NCBI GenBank assembly: GCA_965223405.1
Contig: CBDCWO010000006.1
Location: 6,138,001 to 6,202,000 of the forward strand
Reading direction: 5' to 3'
DNA length: 64,000 bases
Source: CBDCWO01 sp965223405
Lineage (GTDB): Bacteria > Bacteroidota > Bacteroidia > Chitinophagales > Saprospiraceae
Each line of letters begins with the position of its first letter. The first letter of the stretch is position 1. The translations under genes and the position numbers were made by a program. Under the pieces are notes generated by a model. It saw nothing but the letters and a program-made list of their open reading frames with translations, did no database searches and had not been told where the DNA came from. Positions 54,198-62,140 of this stretch are shown piece after piece.

Positions 54198-55001
54198 TTA
54201 TTTTGATGAAAAGTTTATAAGTCGAATAATTTCTTTAATTACCAATTCAGATTGGTCTTTATGTACATAATGTCCACTTCCCTCTACAATGAGGTGTGTC
54301 GATTGATGGGAAAGAGTCGCCAAATCACTTTGAAACTCCAACCATTTGGCTCTCATGTTGTCAGATTCCAGAGGAGAAGGTTTTTTCCCAGCTGTGAGTA
54401 CAAGTATGGGAACATCAGGGAACTCAGGGGCCTTCTCAAAGTCATCTTGCGTGTTTTTTATAATGGATTCTTCGTACTTCCTTGAACCCCTCTGTGTTGA
54501 CATAATCAATATGTTGTATAACAAGGGTTGATGTTTCCTAAAGTATTCAAATTGATCAGGGTGAGATGCATCCAGAAAAACGACCCCGGCTACCTCGTCA
54601 GGAAACAGTCTGGCGAACATATTCACATATAGTCCTCCGGCCGAATGACCCACCAATAAATAGGGAGGATTTTGACCAGATGCCGTTAATGTTTCACGCA
54701 ATTGGGTAGCCACTTCCCTGACGTTACGAGGTGCATTATTCAATCCACTATTACCATAGCCAGGACGGTTGTAAGCAAATACGCTGGTGTGATTGGATAA
54801 TGAATCTAAGATAGTACTCCATGTCTTAATATCTGGTCCCATTCCGGTCTCAAAAACGAGAGTTGGATTTCCTACTCCAGCCTGTACATATTCAACCTGC
54901 CTTCCCTTGACAAAAGATTGTTGAACTCCCTTCATACTCAAACAGCTGGGCAATAACATGTTCACCAACATGTAGTAACTTAAAATTTGAAAGAGTTTCA
55001 T
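54198..55001 (-). CDS. Alpha/beta hydrolase lipoprotein
   Basis: The 267-residue protein has a signal (Cys20 in MLLPSC may be lipidated) and an alpha/beta hydrolase fold. GHSAGGLY holds nucleophile Ser120, YNRPGYGNSG near 78 is the oxyanion region, DASHPDQFEYF is the cap segment, and VEGSGHYVHKDQ near 247 contains the catalytic His. The acid is probably in ILVLTAGKK. It lies just upstream of, and in the same direction as, the frameshifted serine hydrolase, suggesting a former operon of two hydrolases. The substrate is unknown. Confidence 0.85.
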   Translation of the reverse strand: MKLFQILSYYMLVNMLLPSCLSMKGVQQSFVKGRQVEYVQAGVGNPTLVFETGMGPDIKTWSTILDSLSNHTSVFAYNRPGYGNSGLNNAPRNVREVATQLRETLTASGQNPPYLLVGHSAGGLYVNMFARLFPDEVAGVVFLDASHPDQFEYFRKHQPLLYNILIMSTQRGSRKYEESIIKNTQDDFEKAPEFPDVPILVLTAGKKPSPLESDNMRAKWLEFQSDLATLSHQSTHLIVEGSGHYVHKDQSELVIKEIIRLINFSSK

Positions 55002-55037
55002 TATGGTGATCTTTTTAATAATTATCTGTGGTTACGA

Positions 55038-55589
55038 TCAGTACTTCCAATTTCCAAAACGGAGGGTAATTCCAGCATACGGAGCAGATAAATCGCTATC
55101 TTTCAGAGTAGAAATATTGGACCCCATTACCCATCGGAATCCTCCTCCAACACCAATTCTTAACCACTTGGTAAGCAGAAAGTCAACCTCTATCGTAGGT
55201 TTGAGCGCCCAGAAATCATCACTGATCTCCCTGAAGCCTTCATTCTTTTCAACGATGGAGCCATAGCTACCTATTAAATATAAGTTCAATGCAGTTCTAT
55301 CCTTTGCTTGCCAGAGATATCCAAGCATCAAGCCACCGTATCCCAGTTCATATTCCCGCTGATTTTGCTTGTGGTTAAGTGCAAATCCTCCACCACCGAT
55401 GTAAAAACGTTCGTTGACAAATCCACCACCCAAACCACCAACTTCCATGGTCCATTTCCCAGCAATCATCGTATTGTTAAAGGTGGGGCCACCAAATCCG
55501 GTATGATCAGTATGGCTTGATTGAGAGAAAAGTAGATTGACAGACGTTAATAAAGTCAAGCATGTCGTACGAAAGAATGGAAATTTCAT
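55038..55589 (-). CDS. Small outer-membrane beta-barrel-like protein
   Basis: The 183-residue protein has a signal peptide (ending NLLFSQ) and a glycine- and aromatic-rich beta-strand pattern: WTMEVGGLGGGFVNERFYIGGGGF, YELGYGGLMLGYLWQ, ALNLYLIGSYG and a final YAGITLRFGNWKY ending in aromatic residues, as outer-membrane barrels do. I do not recognise the family. It is divergent from the histidine kinase, with 85 bases between the start codons, and lies upstream of the two hydrolases in the same direction. Confidence 0.6.
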   Translation of the reverse strand: MKFPFFRTTCLTLLTSVNLLFSQSSHTDHTGFGGPTFNNTMIAGKWTMEVGGLGGGFVNERFYIGGGGFALNHKQNQREYELGYGGLMLGYLWQAKDRTALNLYLIGSYGSIVEKNEGFREISDDFWALKPTIEVDFLLTKWLRIGVGGGFRWVMGSNISTLKDSDLSAPYAGITLRFGNWKY

Positions 55590-55674
55590 GATTTATTATT
55601 TTGATATGAGTAAAATTTGATTTTAAATCCGAAACAAAAATGATGGTGGAGACTGTGGGAGACAATTTTCCTTG

Positions 55675-56910
55675 ATGAAGTGGAAGGAGATGTTGATGAA
55701 ATGCAGAAAACCTGAAAAATTGCAGTTCGTCATCATAATGGACCAGGTCATCAACAGATTATCAAAAAAAGGCAGTTATTATCTAACTTGGAGTTCTAAA
55801 AAGATACAATTGATTTTTTCAAAAAATACTAAAATAGTCACTCACCTAATCGTCTGGATTGCGATGATAGCTTTCCTGAATTCCGATCTACTTAGTTTGG
55901 AGTGGGGGCCAATTTCAAAAGAAAAAAACTCTCTTTTGATTCCACTGATTTTTGGAATGATCATTAATGCCATTCTGTTTTACGGTAACGCGTATTGGCT
56001 GATTCCCATGTATTTACAAGCAAAAGATCATCGGAAATATTGGAAATTGATTTTACTGCTGGTATTCGGGTTAACGGTTATTGAGATCACTTTTGATACG
56101 CTTTACATCTCATATAACCATCTGAATGAAACGCTGAAGGCCTTGCCTCCACCAGAACGGTGGAATGTGGTGTTGGAATTAATTGTCATGTTCGGTGCCT
56201 TGGACCTTTTAATCAACAGTACTTTTGGGGCGCTTGCCTTTTTGTATCGACTGCCTCAGGATTGGATAAAAAACGAACGACAAAAGCAACAACTAATACA
56301 GGATAAACTTTCGGCAGAACTCGATTTTCTAAAAGCACAAATGAACCCCCATTTTCTCTTTAACGGAATCAACAGTATTTACCATCTCATGAGAGAGGAT
56401 GTGGAGAAAGCCCAAAAAATATTGTTGCAATTTTCAGAATTATTAAGATACCAGTTGTATGAATGTAAAGAAGACTATATCCCTCTAAAAAAAGAATTAC
56501 AATACGTCTCCAATTATTCAGAGATTGAGACTCTTCGCAAAGGCGAAGATGCTATGATTAACATTGATTTACCGGACTTGGCTACTTTAGAGAATGGGAC
56601 AACCCCTAAGATTGCACCTTTGTTATTTTCACCTTTTCTCGAAAATGCATTTAAATTTCTAAGTCTATACTCCGAAAAGGAAAAAAACGTACTGGAGGCC
56701 AAAATAAAACTAGAAGGGGAAATGGTCAATTTTTACGTCAAAAATACGGTGAATCCAATGGCAAAAAGAAGATCTGAGAAACGGGCAAGCGGTATTGGAT
56801 TGGAAAATGCAAAACGCCGGTTAAATATATTATACCCCCAAAAACATAAGCTATCCATAAGGGAGGAGGATGGTTCCTTTTTTGTAGGACTTAAAATTGA
56901 TTTAGCATGA
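55675..56910 (+). CDS. LytS/YehU-type membrane histidine kinase
   Basis: The 411-residue protein has about four membrane helices in residues 45-205, then the His_kinase (LytS-type) region DFLKAQMNPHFLFNGINSIYHLM with the phosphoacceptor His, and a HATPase region (APLLFSPFLENAFKF, with SGIGLENAKRRL at the end). The ATG at 55675 is preceded by GGGAG 13 bases upstream; the TTG three bases earlier is an alternative. It overlaps the response regulator by four bases (ATGA). The pair is a LytTR-type two-component system typical of Bacteroidota; the signal is unknown. Confidence 0.9.
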   Translation: MKWKEMLMKCRKPEKLQFVIIMDQVINRLSKKGSYYLTWSSKKIQLIFSKNTKIVTHLIVWIAMIAFLNSDLLSLEWGPISKEKNSLLIPLIFGMIINAILFYGNAYWLIPMYLQAKDHRKYWKLILLLVFGLTVIEITFDTLYISYNHLNETLKALPPPERWNVVLELIVMFGALDLLINSTFGALAFLYRLPQDWIKNERQKQQLIQDKLSAELDFLKAQMNPHFLFNGINSIYHLMREDVEKAQKILLQFSELLRYQLYECKEDYIPLKKELQYVSNYSEIETLRKGEDAMINIDLPDLATLENGTTPKIAPLLFSPFLENAFKFLSLYSEKEKNVLEAKIKLEGEMVNFYVKNTVNPMAKRRSEKRASGIGLENAKRRLNILYPQKHKLSIREEDGSFFVGLKIDLA

Positions 56911-57635
56911 AAATCAACTGTATTGTAGTAGATGATGAAGCACTGGCTCGTAAAGGCCTGGTAAAATATATCAATGAAATTGACTTTCTGATTCTAAAGG
57001 GAGTTTGTAAAAATGCCATGGAAGCCAATATCTCATTAAATCAAGAAAAAGTTGATTTAATCTTTTTAGATATTGAAATGCCCATGCTCAGTGGCATTGA
57101 TTTTTTAAAAGCATTAAGGCAAACACCAAAAATTATTTTTACAACCGCCTATTCCGAGTATGCCCTGGAGAGTTTTGAATTTGATGTTTTAGACTATTTA
57201 GTCAAACCGATTTCATTTGAGCGATTCCTGCAATCTGCCAATAAGGCTTATCGTCTTCTCACCGAATCCGCACCGGCCGCACCTCAGGAAACTTTACCAA
57301 AATTTGAGGATGAATATATATTTGTAAAAACGGACAAACAATTGGTAAAAATTACCCTCAAGGACATCCTTTTTGTTGAGTCGATGCAGAATTATATTCG
57401 AATCCATACGAAAAAGGAATCTCATATCACCCTGGTTCCCTTGAAAAAAATATTGGATATTTTACCCAAACATCAATTTATTCAGGTTCATAAATCCTAT
57501 CTTATTGCAGGAAACGCCGTTGATGCCATTGTGGGTAACCAATTACTAATTGGAGAGTATAAAATCCCGATTGGGCGAAGCATGAGGGACGAGGTGCTGG
57601 CAACTTTGGTAAAGGATAAAGTATTAAAGAAGTAA
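56907..57635 (+). CDS. LytTR-family response regulator
   Basis: The 242-residue protein has a receiver domain (CIVVDDEALAR; phospho-acceptor Asp55 in FLDIEMP; Lys100 in YLVKPI) and a C-terminal LytTR DNA-binding domain from about residue 135 (YIFVKTDKQLVKITLKDILFVESMQNYIRIHT, FIQVHKSYLI). LytTR proteins bind direct repeats upstream of target genes. It overlaps its kinase by four bases, so both are made from one transcript. The barrel and hydrolase genes upstream are divergent and could be targets. Confidence 0.93.
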   Translation: MKINCIVVDDEALARKGLVKYINEIDFLILKGVCKNAMEANISLNQEKVDLIFLDIEMPMLSGIDFLKALRQTPKIIFTTAYSEYALESFEFDVLDYLVKPISFERFLQSANKAYRLLTESAPAAPQETLPKFEDEYIFVKTDKQLVKITLKDILFVESMQNYIRIHTKKESHITLVPLKKILDILPKHQFIQVHKSYLIAGNAVDAIVGNQLLIGEYKIPIGRSMRDEVLATLVKDKVLKK

Positions 57636-57844
57636 TAAGCCAACACAAGTATCAATTTACTTTTGTCCTTCATAAGAACTCTTTTCGGTGAAATAAGGAC
57701 CAAATAAAGTAAATATCCTAAATTCGAGATTCGAGTCGTAATATATTTTGGTCACGGCTGATCGGTGTACCTAATGGCATTAGGATTCTAATCTTTGAAC
57801 AGATATCTTACGTCGAGTGACGATTAAGATGGCAATACTGCAAA

Positions 57845-58366
57845 ATGAATTTATATCACATTAGTGAAGATGGTAATATCTCCCATTTTGTCCCTAAAAG
57901 ATCAAAGAAAATGTGGGGGCATATACATTACGTGTGGGCAATACACGAAGACAAAATTCATAACTACATAGTCCCCAGAGAATGTCCACGTATCTGTTTG
58001 GCACAAAAAGAGGCATTCCAATTTGGTCAGCTCTGGACAGATCAGGACGATTACCTGAATAAAGCCTTCCTTTTTATCCCCATAAAATGGAAACATCAAG
58101 TGAGCAAATGCAAGCTGTACAAATATCAATTCAATCCGCAAAATTTTGAAGTAATTGACCCTATTGCAGGTTACTATGTAAGCAAGAAATTCGAAATTCC
58201 GACTAGCCTACAGAAGATAACCGATTGTTTACAAGTACTAGCTGCATTACAGATAGGGGTCAAGTTTTTGGATGATCATGAATTGAACAGCCTAAAAGAA
58301 AGCGTGGTCAATTCGACGGATGAATTTTCAATAATCAAATGGGATAATTTCGAGAATTATAATTAG
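57845..58366 (+). CDS. DUF6886-like protein
   Basis: The 173-residue protein matches, from memory, the DUF6886 family: MNLYHISEDGNISHFVPKRS at the start, VWAIHEDKIHNYIVPRECPRICL, a core ending YRYxxxxxxFxxxDPIAGYYVS-like YKYQFNPQNFEVIDPIAGYYVS and a final SIIKW. Function is unknown; the fold has been compared to ADP-ribosyl or toxin-type domains only loosely, and I make no such claim. It is the last gene before the IS110 element and is not obviously truncated by it. Confidence 0.7.
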   Translation: MNLYHISEDGNISHFVPKRSKKMWGHIHYVWAIHEDKIHNYIVPRECPRICLAQKEAFQFGQLWTDQDDYLNKAFLFIPIKWKHQVSKCKLYKYQFNPQNFEVIDPIAGYYVSKKFEIPTSLQKITDCLQVLAALQIGVKFLDDHELNSLKESVVNSTDEFSIIKWDNFENYN

Positions 58367-58669
58367 AAGTGATTTAAAAAGAGATGTTAAAATGAGTTGT
58401 ATGCGCTTGATTTTCAAGACGAAGCTCTTTTTGAGATTCATAGCCACAGTTAGCGCCTCCGCTGAGTAGCTTCGGCGCTCGCGGATGGATCGAGAAAAAG
58501 CTGACGTATTGAGAATCAATGGCATGCAAATCAATTAACAATTTGTTTTTAAGTTGTATGAATTCAAAAAATAGAATACAAATAGGCGAATAAAAATGGG
58601 GAATACTATGACTCCCCATATTAATTTTGGACTGATATTTATTCTTTCATATTATAATACTTAAATATT
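58367..58669 (+). ncRNA. Candidate bridge (guide) RNA region of the IS110-type element
   Basis: The IS110-group elements carry a non-coding end just upstream of the transposase that encodes a structured bridge RNA pairing with donor and target. This stretch, with no gene of its own, has the right place and size. It contains a GC-rich hairpin (AGCGCC 58452-58457 with GGCGCT 58474-58479, 16-base loop), a 7-bp hairpin next to the gene (58596-58602 with 58613-58619), and a 9-base direct repeat AGTTGTATG at 58395 and 58552. I did not identify guide loops, so this is a positional inference. Confidence 0.4.
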
Positions 58670-59884
58670 ATGAATAAGTCCAAAAACGAGGTCATCATTA
58701 TGCCTCAATATTCTTCAGCTAGTGGGATTGATATCCACAAAGATATAATTTATGTTTATGCGAGTGATAATCGTAATAAAGATATTTATTCAGGCGAGTT
58801 TGGGAGTACTACACGTCAACTTAAAAAACTTGTTTCAGAGTTAGTAAAACGTAAGATTGAAATAGTACTAATGGAAAGCACTGGTATATATTGGATCAGT
58901 TTATATCATATGTTGACAGAATCCGGATTACGGACAATAGTAGCTAACCCTGGTCACATTAAACAACTTCCCAAGCAAAAAACAGATAAGAAAGATGCCA
59001 AATGGCTTTGTAAGATAGCTATTAACAACATGGTCAGACACAGTATTGTACCAGGACCCCATCAACATGAACTGCGCGAATTTGTAAGAATGAGGCAGAA
59101 ATATACCCAACAAGAAACAAGCTGCTATAACAGAATTGTCAAAATCATAGAAAGGGGTAACATCAAGTTACGGTCAGTGGCATCATCGATACGGACGAAA
59201 ACTTGTCAGTTGATAATAGAAGCTATCATGAAAGGACAAACTAACCCCAAAAAGTTAGCTTCACTAGCACTGGGAAAATTGAAAAACAAGAAAAAGGAAA
59301 TAGAAGAAGCTGTAGAGGGAAAACTCACACCCACCGATATTAAAATATTGAGGCTGTTAAAAGAAGATTTGTCTCATATCCAAAATCAAATCACAGAAAT
59401 TGACCAACAAACTGATCTGATAATCAGTGAGCATTATCAGTTAGAACATGATTTGTTAATGAAGGTGACTGGTATAGGAATACGAAGTAGCCACAAGGTA
59501 TTGGCAGAGATCGGAAATAACCTTGCTAAATTTTATTCAGCCGACCACTTGACATCTTGGGCAGGAATTGCTCCAGGTAATAATGAATCTGCCGGTAAAA
59601 AGAAATACACTAAATCAAGAAAAGGTAATGTACATCTGAAAACAACAATGGTACAAATAGCCTGGGCAGCAGTCCGTACAAAAAATTCTTATTGGAACTG
59701 TAAAATGGCTGAGTACAAAAAGAGAATGAAGGCCCAAAAGGCCATTTTTGCTATTGCCAGAAGAATGCTAAAATTGATTTATAAAATTATAACCACCAAA
59801 ATGGTCTACATAGAAGGTGGATCCAAGCTATACATAGAATTTCAACAAAGAAGAAAACAATATTTGACTTTAAAGTCAGCTTAA
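58670..59884 (+). CDS. IS110-family transposase (DEDD/serine recombinase type)
   Basis: The 404-residue protein has the N-terminal DEDD RuvC-like domain (GIDIHKD with Asp21, VLMESTG with Glu69, KTDKKDAKWL with Asp106 and Asp109), a coiled middle region and a C-terminal Tnp domain: VTGIGIRSSHKVLAEIGN and SWAGIAPGNNESAGKKKYTKSRKGN, in which Ser307 is the likely nucleophile. All motifs are present, so it should be active. ATG 58691 (MPQYSS) is an alternative start. The protein would be guided by a bridge RNA. Confidence 0.93.
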   Translation: MNKSKNEVIIMPQYSSASGIDIHKDIIYVYASDNRNKDIYSGEFGSTTRQLKKLVSELVKRKIEIVLMESTGIYWISLYHMLTESGLRTIVANPGHIKQLPKQKTDKKDAKWLCKIAINNMVRHSIVPGPHQHELREFVRMRQKYTQQETSCYNRIVKIIERGNIKLRSVASSIRTKTCQLIIEAIMKGQTNPKKLASLALGKLKNKKKEIEEAVEGKLTPTDIKILRLLKEDLSHIQNQITEIDQQTDLIISEHYQLEHDLLMKVTGIGIRSSHKVLAEIGNNLAKFYSADHLTSWAGIAPGNNESAGKKKYTKSRKGNVHLKTTMVQIAWAAVRTKNSYWNCKMAEYKKRMKAQKAIFAIARRMLKLIYKIITTKMVYIEGGSKLYIEFQQRRKQYLTLKSA

Positions 59885-60187
59885 CCATATGCCAATAATA
59901 ATAGGACGGAAGTGATTTTAACCATTGAGTATGTTTTTTAAGTTGCCAAACAGGGTATAATTTTTAACCCTTAGTAAATAGGCCTGATCTACGAGATCGC
60001 AGAGGAAAATTATCACTAGTATTTTATCACTGATAGTCCTTATATTGACGGTTAGTACATTATTTTATTTTTAGAGGAATCACTCAATGCTTAAAAACGA
60101 TATTTATCCTGTCTTACAGGATAAGAACTAATTCATTTGGATTTCAAAAGAGCAGCGAGGCCAAATGATCCCTAATACTCAAGAGTT
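59885..60187. other. Intergenic stretch between IS110-type element and RraA-like gene
   Basis: The first part, up to about 59918, is the probable IS110 right end. The rest has no gene. A hairpin at 60104-60124 serves as terminator of the RraA-like gene on the opposite strand. Confidence 0.5.
60104..60124 (-). terminator. Terminator of the RraA-like gene
   Basis: TTATCCTGT at 60104-60112 pairs with ACAGGATAA at 60116-60124, a perfect 9-bp stem with a 3-base loop. On the minus strand a TATCGTTTTTAA tract follows. It lies 63 bases after the RraA-like stop codon, so intrinsic termination is likely. Confidence 0.65.
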
Positions 60188-60874
60188 TCACATGATTCCG
60201 AATTTGGCAAAAGCGTCTACCGTACTCATCCCGGCTTCCAATGCTTTTTTTACCTTTTGTTCCCCTCTTGCCTTTTCAATGGCACCTTCAAAAGCCTCTT
60301 TTTCTGCCTTTTTAGGAATAATTAACACACCATCCCGATCGCCATAGACGATATCTCCCGGATTAACCTCAATTCCGCTGAATTCTATCGGAATTCCATA
60401 ATCAATCACTTTGCCGCGTGGGCCCTGATCCTGGGCGTAGGTACCCATCGAAAATGTGGGGAATTCGAGTTTTTCGATTTCGTTTGAATCTCTTGAATAA
60501 CCGTCGACAACTGCTCCGGAGGCTCCTAATTTTAGGGCTCGGGTACTCATTAAGCCTCCCCATAATGCATACCTGGGTGAGGCCCCTGAACAAATATACA
60601 CCTCATCAGCCCCAAGACTATCAAGTGCCTCAAACATGAGCCCGAACGGTTTATTCATCAGGCCATTTTTTGTCTGAGGTACTTGTTCTCCAAAGACATC
60701 GGCCTCCAGAACCGGCATCGCCCTCCCAATCACAATCATCTCTTTCTGCAGTGGTTTGATCAAAGGAGAAAGAAATTGATGGAGATAGCCCATTTTATCC
60801 AATATATCACCCACCAGAGCGGTGAATAATTCTTTTTTAGCTATCGCGAATAACTCTTTGTCATTTTTCCACAT
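60188..60874 (-). CDS. RraA-like / HMG-aldolase family protein
   Basis: The 228-residue protein fits the RraA fold shared by the RNase E inhibitor RraA and 4-hydroxy-4-methyl-2-oxoglutarate/oxaloacetate aldolases. VGDILDKMGYL, ALWGGLMSTRALKLGASGAVVDGYSRDSNEIEKL and IVYGDRDGVLIIPKKAEKEAFEGAIEKARGE are present; the GxxxxxAxxxGxxGxVVDGxxRD motif holds the metal and substrate residues of the aldolase type. Bacteria of this phylum lack an RNase E like that of E. coli, so an aldolase or decarboxylase role is the better guess. It sits between two insertion sequences but is intact. Confidence 0.87.
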   Translation of the reverse strand: MWKNDKELFAIAKKELFTALVGDILDKMGYLHQFLSPLIKPLQKEMIVIGRAMPVLEADVFGEQVPQTKNGLMNKPFGLMFEALDSLGADEVYICSGASPRYALWGGLMSTRALKLGASGAVVDGYSRDSNEIEKLEFPTFSMGTYAQDQGPRGKVIDYGIPIEFSGIEVNPGDIVYGDRDGVLIIPKKAEKEAFEGAIEKARGEQKVKKALEAGMSTVDAFAKFGIM

Positions 60875-60971
60875 CGATCTAAAGTTTATCTAATTTGTCA
60901 AAATAATCAATCCCTAATTAACCCAAGTTGCGACGTATTAAAATAAATGATAATACATATTGCTAAAGAAT

Positions 60972-61027
60972 CCATAATGGTGTAAATTAAGGAGGTCTCA
61001 TCCCACCAAAATCTACACCCATTATGG
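60972..61027 (+). promoter_or_regulatory. Hairpin that masks the IS982 transposase start
   Basis: CCATAATGGTGTA at 60972-60984 can pair with TACACCCATTATGG at 61014-61027, with one bulged C. The transposase ATG (61024) lies inside the right arm, and a GGAGG at 60991-60995 lies in the loop, 29 bases from the ATG. The fold would hide the start codon in read-through transcripts from neighbouring genes, a known strategy of insertion sequences to limit transposition. Confidence 0.5.
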
Positions 61028-61848
61028 AAAATTATGTAATTACAATTTATTGCTTTATTGATGATTTTGTCAAGATTTCAAGAAAAAAAGATGAATCATT
61101 AAGAAAAACTACTGATGCTGAAATTTTAACAACCGCAATTATAGCATCCAGATATTTTGGATGCAACATGGTCAAAGCCAGAGGTTATATGAGGTCACAT
61201 CATGGAGTTGTATTTATTGATAAAAGCGGATTTAATAGAAGACTTCATGGATTAGAATTTTTATTATGGAGTCTATTTCGAGGTCTTGGACAAAGGATCA
61301 AAAATCTAAATATAAGTAGTGAATACATCATTGATTCATTTCCGGTTAAAGTGTGTCACAACATTCGAATCCCAAACTGTAAGTTATTGAAAAACAAAGC
61401 TTATCGTGGCAAATGTGTTTCTAAAAGGGAGTATTTTTATGGTTTTAAAGTCCAATTGGTAGTGGATGCAAATGGAATACCAGTGGACTATTATATTGCG
61501 GCTGGTTCTTTCTCCGACATAACCGCTTTTAAATCTATGAATTTGGATTTACCTGTTGATAGCACCTTGTATGCAGATGCTATTTACAACGATTATCAGT
61601 ACGAAGATTTGTTGATGGAATGCGACCAAATTCATTTACTGGTACAAAGAAAATCCAACCTCAAAAGACAACATAAACCCTATACAGATTATTTAATAGA
61701 AAATAAAAGAAAACGTATTGAAACCACTTTTAGTGAAATAGCTCAAATGATGCCTGCTAAAATCCATGCAGTCACGCCCCAAGGCTTTTTGATCAAAATA
61801 TTCCTTTTTGTGTTAGCTTACACCTTTTTTAGGTCTATCAATCTATAG
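61024..61848 (+). CDS. IS982-family transposase
   Basis: The 274-residue protein is a complete DDE transposase. The triad is Asp104 (YIIDSFPVKVC), Asp185 (LYADAIYND) and Glu233 (KRIETTFSE), in the order and spacing of the IS982 family. ATG at 61024 gives the usual N-terminus (MENYVITIYCFIDDF). The gene lies inside the perfect inverted repeats, and no frameshift or missing residue is visible, so it should be functional. Its start codon lies in the hairpin at 60972-61027. Confidence 0.95.
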   Translation: MENYVITIYCFIDDFVKISRKKDESLRKTTDAEILTTAIIASRYFGCNMVKARGYMRSHHGVVFIDKSGFNRRLHGLEFLLWSLFRGLGQRIKNLNISSEYIIDSFPVKVCHNIRIPNCKLLKNKAYRGKCVSKREYFYGFKVQLVVDANGIPVDYYIAAGSFSDITAFKSMNLDLPVDSTLYADAIYNDYQYEDLLMECDQIHLLVQRKSNLKRQHKPYTDYLIENKRKRIETTFSEIAQMMPAKIHAVTPQGFLIKIFLFVLAYTFFRSINL

Positions 61849-62103
61849 TTCGCAACTTGGGTTAATTAAAAAGAATGAAAAGCCAATCAAGACCGCATGC
61901 GAACTAAAAATAATTTTTGTTCTTTTATCCCAGCTCAGATACCGCCTCAAATGTAATCCTCTAAATTCAAAGATGCGGATTTTTTACTAAAATTTTGCAG
62001 TGATGGAAAGCCATACAGAGCAAGCTTTTACTTATACCACAAATCCATCTTTCTTCCAAGTCCTAGTTTCTCCCCCACCTCCTCTCTATTATGTATTTCT
62101 CAA

Positions 62104-62136
62104 TTTGTTACATATAGCCATTATCTTGTATCTTTG
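62104..62136 (+). promoter_or_regulatory. Promoter-like element before the BNR-repeat gene
   Basis: TTTG at 62104-62107 and TATCTTTG at 62129-62136 with a 21-base spacer match the Bacteroidota consensus. The gene start is only four bases after the -7 element, so the transcript would be nearly leaderless or the gene begins later. The close match may also be coincidence. Confidence 0.35.
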
Positions 62137-62140
62137 AATT

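Larger units (their letters stand above)
58366..59918 (+). mobile_element. IS110-family element, boundaries tentative
   Basis: The element contains the transposase at 58670-59884 with about 300 non-coding bases upstream. GAAGTGATTT occurs at 58366-58375 and again at 59909-59918, 1543 bases apart, which is a normal size for an IS110-type element and may mark its junctions, as IS110 insertion leaves matching core-flanking sequence rather than inverted ends. A 10-base match could also be chance. A perfect 14-bp palindrome TGACTTTAAAGTCA (59865-59878) overlaps the end of the transposase gene. Confidence 0.5.
60915..61868 (+). mobile_element. Complete IS982-family insertion sequence with target duplication
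   Basis: The element spans 60921-61862 (942 bp). Its ends are a perfect 13-bp inverted repeat, ACCCAAGTTGCGA at 60921-60933 and its complement at 61850-61862. It is flanked by the 6-bp direct repeat TAATTA (60915-60920 and 61863-61868), the product of target duplication; because TAATTA is itself a palindrome, the inverted repeat looks longer than it is. IS982 elements normally make short duplications of this kind. Identical ends and duplication suggest a recent insertion. Confidence 0.93.

Noticed and set aside
58440..58520. Possible tRNA in a GC-rich hairpin area before the IS110-type transposase
   Set aside because: It forms one stem only; no cloverleaf, TPsiC arm or CCA-compatible acceptor could be drawn.
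59865..59878. 14-bp palindrome TGACTTTAAAGTCA as a second site for the TetR-linked dyad
   Set aside because: It lies in the end of the IS110-type transposase gene and differs in its centre from TTGACT-N3-AGTCAA, so it is more likely coincidence or an element-specific feature.
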